In this document: positions 1 to 9,379 of the stretch, one piece after another | Layout: each line of letters starts with the position of its first letter | How positions within the stretch are numbered: the first letter of the stretch is position 1 | NCBI RefSeq assembly: GCF_000003605.2 | Contig: NW_003114956.1 | Location: forward strand, 370,715-386,725 | DNA: 16,011 bases | Origin: Saccoglossus kowalevskii | Lineage: Eukaryota > Hemichordata > Enteropneusta > Harrimaniidae | Reading direction: 5' to 3' | Program-made: the position numbers and the translations under genes | Notes under the pieces: generated by a model | The model's database searches: none | What the model saw: only the letters and a program-made list of their open reading frames with translations | What the model was told of the DNA's origin: nothing

Positions 1-355
1 TTTTATAGTATATAGTTTTATAGTGTATAGTTTTATAGTGTATAGTTTTATAGTGTATAGTTTTATAGTATATAGTTTTATAGTGTATAGTTTTATAGTG
101 TATAGTTTTATAGTGTATAGTTTTATAGTATATAGTTTTATAGTGTATAGTTTTATAGTGTATAGTTTTATAGTATATAGTTTTATAGTATATAGTTTTA
201 TAGTGCATAGTTTTATAGTATATAGTTTTATAGTGTATAGTTTTTTAGTATATAGTTTCATACTGTATAGTTTCGTTTTATAGTATATAGTTTTATAGTG
301 TATAGTTTTATAGTGTATAGTTTTGTTTTATAGTGTATAGTTTTATAGTATATAG
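1..355. repeat. 15-bp AT-rich tandem array (minisatellite)
   Basis: The unit is TTTTATAGTRTATAG, with A or G at position 10. From base 1 to 240 there are 16 units in perfect register. They are followed by two degenerate units (241-270), a 5-bp fragment (271-275), three units (276-320), a second 5-bp fragment (321-325) and two more units (326-355). The first base of the window is already inside the array, so it probably continues upstream. The A/G variant follows a roughly 60-bp higher-order pattern (A-G-G-G, A-G-G-G, A-G-G-A) over the first 180 bases and then breaks down. A period of five codons keeps one frame open with a VYSFI repeat (23-283), but that frame starts at GTG and has no other sign of coding. 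Each unit on the minus strand contains TATAAAA. The repeat structure is read directly; no function can be assigned. Confidence 0.97.
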
Positions 356-414
356 TTATTTTCGGGATCGTACATTGTTGAAAACCATAGTATTACATAT
401 GCTATGTTATATAC

Positions 415-426
415 ATATATATATAT
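415..426. repeat. (AT)6 microsatellite
   Basis: Six AT dinucleotides sit exactly where the two copies of the 235-bp duplication stop matching. The second copy lacks this run. Confidence 0.85.
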
Positions 427-435
427 GCTATGTAT

Positions 436-520
436 ACAGCTGTGTAGAAACACGGGCGCACAACGAGCGCAAAAACGCAAAACAGGCAGAAAATCGGGGA
501 GCGCTGAAAAGCACCGCGTA
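436..520. other. CpG-rich patch between two AT-rich repeat blocks
   Basis: Roughly 85 bases with clearly higher G+C and about eight or more CpG dinucleotides (for example GGGCGCA, ACGAGCGC, GGAGCGCT and CACCGCG) lie between the 15-bp array blocks. It occurs once in the window, because the truncated copy of the 235-bp duplication ends before reaching it. The 70-codon frame across it (333-545) begins at GTG inside satellite units and ends inside satellite units, so coding is not supported. It could be a fragment of an inserted element or the ancestral single-copy sequence into which the array spread. Confidence 0.6.
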
Positions 521-523
521 TAT

Positions 524-590
524 TTTTATAGTGTATAGTGTATAGTTTTATAGTGTATAGTTTTATAGTATATAGTTTTATAGTATATAG
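524..590. repeat. Second block of the 15-bp tandem repeat
   Basis: One full TTTTATAGTGTATAG unit (524-538) is followed by a 7-bp partial unit (539-545) and three full units (546-590). The last units match those at 326-355, consistent with their having been carried by the 235-bp duplication. Confidence 0.92.
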
Positions 591-651
591 TTATTTTCGG
601 GATCGTACATTGTTGAAAACCATAGTATTACATATGCTATGTTATATACAT

Positions 652-819
652 GTAAAACCATTATTTGTCACCTACCAACATTGTTCTTGAATTGAACCGT
701 TCATCAGAATGCGGGGTTCAGATATGATATTATTATTTTAGCCCCATGCACTTGTAATAATCGTTGTTTATTTCACAATCATGAGATAGGAAAGTGAAGC
801 GAGTATCAATAACTTTTCA
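652..819. other. Single-copy AT-rich spacer
   Basis: No open frame of note, no RNA gene and no repeat other than a short ATT run near 730 was seen. Confidence 0.6.
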
Positions 820-1160
820 TTGTGTGGACACCGTCGAGTAACTGCTTCCAATGGGAAAAACCTTTGGTTTTCCTACTTAAATGTTACACCTTTCGCACTA
901 CTAACGATGGTGAGATTCGAAGCGACTTATCTCCTGAGAAGGAACTTTCTGTTTCACATCCCAGTTTTGCACTACTATCATGTCACTGCTCCAACTGCGA
1001 CACGCTATTACCCGCTTTGCTGCGAACGTTGGATGAATTTTCTCTATCGCATACCATTATAATTACCATATGTAAAATGCACATACAAACAACATGTTCA
1101 ATGGCAGTCAACAAAATACATATTATTATTTCCCAAAACGAAATAAAGTAACTGATATCT
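820..1160. other. G+C-richer block with overlapping unassigned open frames
   Basis: About 820-1050 is noticeably richer in G+C than its surroundings. Two plus-strand frames stay open here: 822-1151 (109 codons, GTG start) and 820-1062 (80 codons, non-ATG start). A minus-strand frame overlaps at 983-1174. The 109-codon frame contains a stretch reading SDLSPEKELSVSHPSF but matches no family I recognise, and it loses its character after about 1050, where the sequence becomes AT-rich. Neither plus-strand frame has an ATG start. This could be a degraded exon, an old transposable-element fragment or chance opening in a G+C-rich patch. I do not call a gene. Confidence 0.3.
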
Positions 1161-4100
1161 GAACGTAACACCACTCACATTTTTCTAAATATAAGGCAAA
1201 ATATGTACATAAATACACAAGTATATATATTTGGAAGTCCACAACATGAAAAACCATTTTCAAGCTGAAGCAGAGATGGTGTTTGCTTATATAAACAAAA
1301 TATAAATATTCAAAGCATGCGTAGACCCGCGTGTTAGCACAGCTGTCTTGCGAGGCCATAATTATCTTTTGAAAATAGATATAAACTAACAAGTATATTA
1401 GTCATGAAACGCAAGGAAGTTTTTTTTTCTAAATTCGAGTACACAATTATAGGACATGTTTCCGACACGTGAAATGCCCTTGTTAAATAACTGTACGACA
1501 TAGCCACGATGCAACGTTTTGCTCGCAATATACGCTGGATGTATCGGTTTAGGGACAACATTCGGTAATCCCTTACATCGCTACCAGGATATCACGAATT
1601 TAACACTAAAAACATAATTGCCTGGCGTTTACGAAAATTTATCACGCAGAGCAAAGTACGTTTAGGGTTCAAAAAGGTGCTCAACCTCTATCGAGCATAT
1701 ATAACACATTTAATTACAGTTTTTGATGAATTCGAAATAAAAACAGGTCCAGTGTATTTACTGGCGGAAATTAATTTAAACTAATTATGTTTATTCCATA
1801 CGGTATCATTTATCCGTATTTGTCGTATTTCACATCTGACTTAATTTTAATAAAGATGGTAATGCAATATGGTAATCGCAAACATTTCTAAAGAACTTAG
1901 GTAAACACGCTTAGTAGTGAACAGACTTAATCTCTCTTTCATTGTAATTGAATCGCGTGAAAACCTGTCTTCAAATAGGCAATTAACGAGAGCAAAGAAC
2001 GAGAAAATTAGAGATTATGAGTTTTCTTTCAGGTGCAAATCAAATGTCAGTGGGCGTGTCTCTCCTGATCAAGGCATTTAATTACATAATTTTTATATCT
2101 GCAATGTAAAATGATTACATATAATTCACATTGTTTTGATAATGGATGTTTTACATAGACCACCCATGCAAACATTCAGTCTTTACTTTCCCAGAGCAGG
2201 ATCAATGGCATTTAAACTTACCTACATGGTTTCTATGACATATTGTGGAAAAGGTTACACGCACACTCAGTTAAAACCATGTTAGCCAATTATTTTTACA
2301 ATGGAATGTGTTTGATCATTGGAAAAACAAATCAATCAAAGAGTATTTCACACAATAGATGCCATGTTTTCGCTATGTCGAGTACTTCCTATTGTGCAGA
2401 ACTCTTCGTCAATAATAATTGAAAATTCCAATCGTACATTACATACATTCTTGAAATCAGTTTGAGTGGCAAATTGGGGTGAATTGAGGTCTGTACACAT
2501 GAAATACTTTATACTAACACTTATAAATTGTCTTGTCAATTATAATTATCATGTCTAATAACTGGCTTCTTTTCAATATACGTGAAGATTTGCAAATTTT
2601 CAAACTAATTGGTAAGATATAATATTGTGTTTCCTTTACTAAGACATGTAATATAATTTAGGTTGTAGGGTCAATCATTTTGAGAGAGTAAGAACAAATG
2701 TATACAATACATACGGGTAATGTAGCAGATGATGATATGCCATGATGTTACCATAGATAACGAGAATACGTGAAAACTGAAATGATTTGTTGTTGAAGAA
2801 CTGAAGTCTATTCTATCATACCACTTACTGACAGACGACCAGGGCGTTTTACGGTGTTACACATCGTAAACACTGGTACATTTTCATAGAGATCTCCATC
2901 ACTTATCGCCATAATAGTCGTGCAACCATAAAAATATACCTTATATTGGTAAGACTTAAGGCGAAATAATAATTAATAAATAAGTATGGCCATTATAAAG
3001 TAATCGTTACCCTTATGCAAATCTTATAAACACTGTGACTTCGTAAATTCGCCATCAGATCAATTGAAGTAAATGGGAAAATAAGTAACATGTGTCCCGT
3101 TTGAATTGTACTTAACAAAAAAACGCTACAATAGTAAAACTCGACGATAATAAACTGTGTAGAAATGTGCTGCTCCATGAACATATGTCATTGCGATGTT
3201 TTAAAATACACTTCGAGGGGAATGTAATGAACCCTGTAACATGAGGTAATGTAACACCACGTCAGGTTACAAAGTTTACCCCTTAGGGCATAAAGAAACA
3301 TAAACTGCGAAATTCTTGAATAAATATGTAAACATCTAACCTTTGAGAAGTTCTTCTATTATTGATTTACAAAGACTCCTGTCATTCAGCGAATATTTCA
3401 CACATTCATTTGAGGATTGAAGATATCCAGATGTTATAAAATTGATATGTAGTTTAAGAGAAACAAATACAGTCGCCAAAGCAACGTACATGAGAATATT
3501 GTCATGACCAAAACCGTTTATGATTTTTAGTGCCAGCTGCGGCCATATCTACATAGTTAACATATTGAAGAGGTTTCAGTTTAACATCAGCGCTCGCAGA
3601 TTACTATCAGCTCTCTTTAACACAAGTTTATATGTTATGCGAAATCCCTGGGAAAGTTGAACACCACATGGTTTTCTACACTAATTATAAACATCATTTC
3701 TCTCAACGGGATAGTTGCTCTGTCAATCACGACATAAATAAATTCAATTTACGTCAGTACATTGATTTCTGTGTGTTGGTCATGGCAAAATTAGTGTAAA
3801 TTATATATACTTTCCACAGATATAAAAAAAGCTTTTGACATACATGCGCGATACATATTTCAGCTTCCGTATAATATTACATATAACTATATATATATTG
3901 TGTTTAGTGATTCTGAATAAAGCACGAACAGTGTCAAAAATTACACTTTTTTAAGTTCCAAGTGCCAGAACAAAGGGTTTATACCTCCCAGTCGGTAGAC
4001 ACCAATGTCTCTTGAACTGATTTATGACTACATCTCGAACGTAAATTGAAGTTGTAAAACAGCACCTTTTACGTTATTGAAAGCATAGCGGCTAACACCG

Positions 4101-4576
4101 CCACCTAATAAAACATCCTTTTGTGAAACGTAACATAAATAACATTCAGAACTGTAATTGTGTTCAACAGTCAGAAATAGCTCTATCATCCCTCACATGT
4201 TAATGGAATGTGCCATGTATAACCTCTTATCAAATCTACAGCCTCGCTGTGAATGCATACTAATCTCAGCTGCATTGCGTGCAAGTCTGAAGACCAGCAT
4301 ATATGGCATCAGATTTACATATACAGGTTTAAGGTAAGGCAGTCAGGTGTTTTATGCTAGTATTCGATTGTTCAAGTATCGGCAATTAGTACTTTACAAA
4401 AACATAAATACGTGTAATTGTAGCTTTAATTGTCAGCACTACCTCAAAAAACACATTTTTGTTCTGACTTTGTTTTCATTTTATTTTCCTAATAATGGCG
4501 CACATATTTACCGTGTACCCTTAAAATCATTAAAGGAGTAATATTCGAAGACTATTTTCTTTAGGCAATCATGACA
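1161..4576. other. Long gene-free AT-rich stretch
   Basis: About 3.4 kb with only short scattered frames of 60-90 codons on either strand (for example minus 1126-1392, 1334-1561, 2348-2539 and 2993-3184; plus 4347-4541), none with a recognisable motif. There is a good acceptor-like tract (TTTTCTTTCAG) near 2026-2036, but all frames after it close within about 25 codons. An imperfect hairpin lies at 2838-2877. Several AATAAA words occur, as expected by chance at this composition. It is probably intergenic or intronic. Confidence 0.6.
2838..2877. other. Imperfect 40-nt inverted repeat
   Basis: ACCAG (2838-2842) pairs with CTGGT (2873-2877). Further in, TTTACG (2848-2853) pairs with CGTAAA (2865-2870), leaving an 11-base loop. 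One extra G-C pair is possible beside a single-base bulge. It is too short and too imperfect to call a precursor RNA. Confidence 0.45.
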
Positions 4577-4591
4577 ATATATATATATATA
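4577..4591. repeat. (AT)7 microsatellite
   Basis: A run of seven AT dinucleotides plus one A is visible directly. Similar shorter AT runs occur near 3888-3898 and 8904-8913. Confidence 0.85.
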
Positions 4592-5276
4592 CGGTGAAAA
4601 CGGAAAAAGCTAAATACGTATATCTTTGTACTTAATTTGAACCTTTTCGACATTCGCTACGTACACAAATCACGAAATTCACTATAAAACGCGACACGTC
4701 GTCAAAAAATCAGCTGTCAAATTGGTTGCATTAGAACAAAACAATAAATGATAGCGTATTGAAAACGTGATCTTTGCATTTTCTTACACGGCAACACCGC
4801 ATGTAACTATTCCAGAGAATTGTTCGTACTATGTTAAGAATCATTTCAAGTATAAACAAGTTCCAAATGTCATTGTTATACAGGGCATCGAGGTTTAAGA
4901 AATAACTACCTACAACATTCCTCCATGCAGTAAGAAAAAAACTTAGTTGACAGCGATGTTGCATATTAGCTTAAAACTGTGAGCTTTCAAGGAATTATCA
5001 ATTGGATATTTTATAATTAATTTAGAGACGCTTGGATGAGTCGTAGTAGTTGGCGATATTGTATACTCCCACTGGTGAAAGTGAAAACAGATTTCTAAAA
5101 CCTTTGATAATCTCCTCATCTGGGAGGCATCACATGCCGCGGGTATGTGTCTACACAGGGCAGATTAAACTCAGACAACACGTTACATCACTGTTTACAG
5201 TGTGTTCTTATTTGAATGGGTGCTAGATTACAATGTTTTATTTATTGTCAGCTAGTGTAAGTCAATATAACGCAGA
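4592..5276. other. Gene-free stretch
   Basis: No supported gene. A minus-strand frame of 77 codons (4731-4964) shows no motif. The part from about 5090 to 5210 is somewhat richer in G+C and holds a perfect 6-bp hairpin (CACTGT, 2-base loop, ACAGTG) at 5189-5202, and CATGCC/GGTATG around 5133-5147. Confidence 0.55.
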
Positions 5277-5309
5277 TATAAATAGTCTCGGATGGATGAT
5301 TTATCAGAT
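5277..5309 (+). promoter_or_regulatory. Possible TATA-initiator core promoter
   Basis: TATAAATAG at 5277-5285 is a strong metazoan TATA-box form. An initiator-like TCAGAT lies at 5304-5309. If transcription began at the A of that motif (5306), the first T of the TATA box would be at -29, which is the canonical spacing. No DPE-like motif is at the expected downstream position. The first downstream ATG (about 5369) opens only a 12-codon frame, and no gene follows. In AT-rich DNA such a pair can arise by chance, so this is a weak call. Confidence 0.2.
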
Positions 5310-6339
5310 AGCGAGTGCTACACGGAACGCACGCCATTGTATTCTGATTTACGGTTAGGAACAGCGAATGACGTCGGAATATAGTTATAAATTATTCAAT
5401 TCCTAGATTGGTTACAAACCCCTTTATTACTTATTGGATAATAATGATACAAATAGTAAATTACTTCTCTTTACCTCGCAAACTTATTCAATACGATTTC
5501 GATTGTTTGTGAAAACCATTATTATTATTATTGTATTTGACACATATACAAGTTTACATGTGTTTAACAGTAATATTGCAGTTAAATAGCAGTGGTTGTA
5601 ACGCAGCGCCGCGTGTACGAATTTACGTAAACAAACGTAGAAAAACACCGTGTATGTCGCTCTGAGTCCCATATCAAACCGCCCTTTAAGGGATTATTTG
5701 ATATTTAGAATCAATCCAATCCATGACGCAAAACAACTGATGAAGTTAGGAACTGAAATTAAAATGCTTTATTACTCTGAATGTGGTCGTTTGTGCTTTG
5801 AAAAAACAAACGCGATCTTGAGGCGAGTTTTGTAACTCTATTGTCCCAAGATTAAAGATGCAACATGGAGCACACATAGATGAGTTTTCGTTCGATGAAA
5901 CAATAACATTATCTAACAAGCACGTGCATCGTTTGTTTAATACGTATAATAGCAAGCAATGCACATGCGTATTAGTGGTTCTGATTTGTCATCTAAAGAC
6001 TACTGTCCCCTGAAAACGTAATATTGTTAGTTCATGAGAAATTCTAATCCGATTTGGTCTGCAGTATGGATTATCTACAACATTAACAACCTTAAATAAT
6101 ATATGTTTTTGTCCATAACGCATCTTTAAATTTGACACACTGGGTCAGTTTTTGATGCGTCCAATGATAATCATAATAAGATCGTGTAGAATTTGTTGCT
6201 CTTAAAGTCGGAAGCCCTATGTTTCACACCAGGGTATTCCTTGAAACGTTCGGTAACCTGAGTGTATATTCCGCCACTTTGGTTAAGTAGCTAGTTATAT
6301 CTCAGTCTGCACGTTTTCAACAGACCAGGACTCAACTAT
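5310..6339. other. Gene-free stretch
   Basis: No supported gene or RNA. A plus-strand frame at 5650-5835 starts at GTG, and a minus-strand frame at 5746-5964 overlaps it; neither has a recognisable motif. A CRE-like TGACGTCG lies at 5369-5376, an ATT trinucleotide run near 5519-5533, and an E-box CACGTG at 5921-5926. Confidence 0.55.
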
Positions 6340-6550
6340 TTGTCATGATGAACCGAAAACTATTTACTACCTGGGATCATTGGTACGTCGTCTACCGGGA
6401 TCGTCTACTACTACCTCGACTTTCAATTATCGCGTCTAATTTAGCGTGTATGAGCGCCGCACCCTTGAGTCCAGGGGAAAAATGGGCTGCATTCAAATCG
6501 AATTCGGTTGCCTGTCCCACTGCTTCACTCGGATCCGATCCGAATTAGTT
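6340..6550. other. G+C-rich block, open on both strands; possible exon or element fragment
   Basis: About 50% G+C against about one third in the flanks, with sharp edges. On the plus strand an ATG-led frame of 67 codons (6345-6548) reads MMNRKLFTTWDHW at its start and contains SPGEKWAAFKSN about two thirds of the way in. On the minus strand a second frame of about 50 codons, without ATG, is open from about 6540 down to about 6395 and contains ATEFDLNAAHFSPG. Neither matches a family I recognise. CpG is frequent and TCGGATCCGA (6530-6539) is a perfect palindrome. It could be an exon, an unrecognised transposable-element fragment or a conserved non-coding element. Of all the non-repeat sequence here this is the segment I would search first. 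Confidence 0.3.
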
Positions 6551-7916
6551 AATGCGGTTTCCATAAAATGAGCTCAAGTGAGGGAAATTTGGGAAACGAA
6601 ACTACTATATAATTCACCTCAAATGTGGAATCTTTGTATGAGTGAACATATGTTTTGAAACGAATGCAGATGCGGCTTTTTATGAAACTTCAAATTATAT
6701 TGTTTTCAGTGTTAGGTGACTAATAATTAACGTTAAATAAATAATTTTCATCATTGTGCCGATTTATTATTCAGAATAATAAAAAGATATTCAACTGTAC
6801 AACCAGGCAGTTTAGGGGATTACATGTGTACCTGGGTAATTACTATAATTTATCACCTGAAAAGATACTGCTATCGAAACTATAAATTGTCAATGGTGAA
6901 GTAAAATGGGCCCTATGGATGAGATTATTTTGGGAACTGAACGTTTATTAACCTAAATGCCTTCGACAAATGTTATCTGTGAGTAATAATGGATTATCGT
7001 AACGATGTATAGTGAAACAAGAAACCCAGCTTTGCACAGACCAAACATGCCTTGTTTCCTGTCGTAGTTCAGCTAGACTTCTCACGTTTCATTCATCTAT
7101 ATAATAATTAACCACAGTACGTGGAAAGGATTAAAGCTAGGATCGTTAGTCTGTCCACGGGGATAGTAAGCCTTAGACGTGAAAACATCTAGTGCGATCA
7201 CGACACCAGTATTGATCCTCAATGTAACACGCACGTGACTACTGACTGTTAGGGGGAATTGTTCTGATTGTTAAAAACAATTTCTATATTTTTTTATATT
7301 GAAACTCAATTAATATTTATTATGTGAGATTGTAAATGGTAATATAAATTAGTGAAACATCCGACAAAGAGTATGACATGAAATGATTATTATTGTTCAT
7401 GTTAATATTGTGTGAAATAACTCAGTGTAGTACTGGAATCTTCAAGTATCAGTTGTAAATGAACACAATTCACCACAGTATCGTTATAGCAATATAATTG
7501 CAAAGGCATATTAGTAGTCCAGGGAAGTATTCTTCATTTGACGACTTTCAAATCCATAATATAAGACAGAAAAGCTTTTACACTATGTAATAAATTGTAT
7601 CGATTAATTAGTTACAAAGTAGTAACTAAGTATACTCGGAGGGTTACTTTGTTGTCGATGGACTCATTACAGTTTATACAAAATACATCAATAGAGATCA
7701 GTATCGTCATTGCTGCGCATGCGTACATGGTTAAACATAAACGCTGCCTGAGAATATAGTCAATTATAGACCGAATACAAATGTATTTGAGATTACAGTT
7801 GAATATATTTGTAATGAAATATTTGTTGCATATGCTTCGAAACATGTACATCGTAATACATTAATATTGAATACGTGACTGTAAATAAACATTTGAGTTG
7901 AAATTGATGCGTTGAA
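6551..7916. other. Gene-free stretch
   Basis: Only short minus-strand frames (7612-7851 and 7764-7958) occur, without motifs. There is an E-box CACGTG at 7232-7237. No repeats, RNA genes or coding signals were seen. Confidence 0.55.
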
Positions 7917-8033
7917 GCCTGATTTTTGATTGGTCAGACCAGGTAGCCAATCAGGCACAATCTTGTAAGTAGCTTTGCATTCACTCTATTGCTAATTCTC
8001 AGATAATAATAATTCTGACACCTGTTGACGTCA
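7917..8033. promoter_or_regulatory. Possible regulatory cluster: paired CCAAT boxes and a full CRE
   Basis: TGATTGGTCA (7927-7936, minus-strand CCAAT) and AGCCAATCAG (7945-7954, plus-strand CCAAT) both fit the NF-Y consensus and face each other. They lie inside an inverted repeat, GCCTGATT (7917-7924) with AATCAGGC (7949-7956). A perfect cAMP-response element TGACGTCA is at 8026-8033. CRE and CCAAT boxes are known partners in metazoan promoters. No gene is visible on either side, so whether this is an enhancer, a remote promoter or chance cannot be told. Confidence 0.25.
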
Positions 8034-8377
8034 CATTCTGTCATGTTTATCCGCTGATTGAGACTTATAACACCACCACGACGTTCTGCTCTGCCTGCAG
8101 AAATTGACACAATTGAAATTACCATAAAGAATTAACTTGCATGTGACTTATGTATGTAGTGGTAATTACCGACGAATTAAGTGGCACGTGCTCGAGTTAT
8201 AGTATCAGAGTAAATTGTGACATTGTAACCCCCTATCAGGGGATGTATAGTGTAAATCGATGCCAATAACTATGATGAATAAGACTGTAAATGACAGACA
8301 AAACCAGACTATTTGTGGCCCACACGCTACAAGTCAGATACGAATCATGTACATTAAAGTGGATATTCTTGTTATTT
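8034..8377. other. Gene-free stretch with one strong acceptor-like site
   Basis: A pyrimidine tract ending TTCTGCTCTGCCTGCAG (8084-8100) is a good 3' splice-site match. No long open frame follows it. A small hairpin, CCCCT-ATC-AGGGG, lies at 8230-8242, and an E-box CACGTG at 8185-8190. Confidence 0.45.
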
Positions 8378-8498
8378 GAAATTACCTGCTATAAGCTGAA
8401 ATCACGCGATATATATTAAAATTATGGTAATATAAGTTGAAATCATGTGATATATATTGAAATTATGTGATATATATTGAATTTGTGGGTACCATAAT
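8378..8498. repeat. Degenerate 20-bp minisatellite, five to six units
   Basis: Units start at 8378, 8398, 8419, 8439 and 8459, with a poorer sixth at 8479. The clearest pair is GAAATCATGTGATATATATT (8439-8458) and GAAATTATGTGATATATATT (8459-8478), differing at one base. The earlier units share the GAAAT start and TATA-rich end, with several changes and one insertion. This looks like an old array decaying from the left. Confidence 0.7.
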
Positions 8499-9347
8499 AT
8501 GCAAGATTGTGCATGGAAATAACAATTGTGGCTAATTATTTACCTCGAATATAATCTATAATTGTCGGGACATTGAAGTCAAGGTCTGTGTCTGCATGTC
8601 TCACTTCCGGTATCTTAGAAATTACATGTTTAACTGACTATTTTTCCCCAAAATAGTATTTTCTGGCCACTTGCAATGCTCTTGACATTTATTCAGTACA
8701 AGTAAAACATTTAGTATCTTGTAGTAGCGAGTACTGGATTTCTCTTGGCATGATGAAAACTTTCCCAAAGAGAAAACAATCCTTCGTGGTAAAATATTAT
8801 TAGCTGAATATAAAATGTGAAATAACTATGCTCTTTTCACAGTATCAAAAGTTTAACACGGATGATGGACACGCTTTGCAGTGTTTCCATAGTAACCGTG
8901 TGTATATATATATTTGATGCACGTTGATGATATTCTTGATTTCAGAAAACATAAACATTAACGACGGCACTCTATTTTATACAATCACCGAGTAGACATA
9001 TAGAGTTGATGAAACAGGTGACTTATAATACACATGGCAGAATACATGTCATAGTCTGTGTTGTGTGTGTCGTCTGCAACACCGGCAGACAGACAGACAA
9101 GTACTGCATTGCACTGATTCATCAACCGTTCTTAAAGTTTAAACCTTGTTGACTAGCTGTGAAAATTGTGTAACATAATGCGAGTGATCAGTTTATATAC
9201 GTAATATAAATGTTGTGTTTTTCCAAGAAGTATGGCCCATAATTCATGTTATTGATAATAATGCGCCGCATAAAAAAACTACTGCATGTGACTTTGTTCA
9301 TATAGTCTACATGCATTAATTTCTTTGTTAATTTTGCTAAACCAAAC
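8499..9347. other. Gene-free stretch
   Basis: No open frame or RNA gene of note. A (CAGA)n run of 14 bases lies at 9086-9099, after a short TG run near 9062-9070. Confidence 0.55.

Positions 9348-9377
<30 letters not shown>
9348..9377. repeat. (TGT)10 trinucleotide microsatellite
   Basis: Ten uninterrupted TGT triplets, (ACA)10 on the minus strand. It is perfect over 30 bases, so likely polymorphic in length. No open frame of useful length includes it. Confidence 0.95.

Positions 9378-9379
<2 letters not shown>

Larger units (their letters stand above)
356..651. repeat. 235-bp segmental tandem duplication, second copy truncated
   Basis: Bases 356-416 recur without a mismatch at 591-651, an offset of 235. 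The identity continues upstream into 15-bp repeat units (341-355 equals 576-590; 326-340 differs from 561-575 at one base). The first copy spans 356-590 and ends in a small block of 15-bp units. The second copy stops at 651, where the first continues into an (AT)n run and the second into unrelated sequence. Exact identity over 61 non-satellite bases suggests a recent event. Unequal exchange or replication slippage between flanking 15-bp blocks is a plausible mechanism, but that is inference. Confidence 0.9.

Noticed and set aside
23-283. 86-codon frame of VYSFI repeats
   Set aside because: It starts at GTG within the 15-bp satellite and stays open only because the period is five codons. It has no flanking coding signal.
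1-355. Telomeric or centromeric identity for the 15-bp array
   Set aside because: The unit does not resemble known telomere repeats, and centromere identity cannot be judged from one short array.
333-545. 70-codon frame joining satellite and the CpG-rich patch
   Set aside because: It has a GTG start inside a repeat unit and its end lies inside repeat units. No recognisable domain was seen.
2026-2130. Acceptor-like TTTTCTTTCAG followed by a possible short exon
   Set aside because: All three frames close within about 25 codons and there is no donor in a sensible position.
5650-5835. 61-codon plus-strand frame
   Set aside because: It starts at GTG, is short, is overlapped by a minus-strand frame and shows no motif.
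6180-6330. tRNA-like or SINE-like stretch (GTTTCACACC resembling a B box)
   Set aside because: The match to GGTTCRANTCC is poor, there is no A box at the right distance, and no cloverleaf could be drawn.
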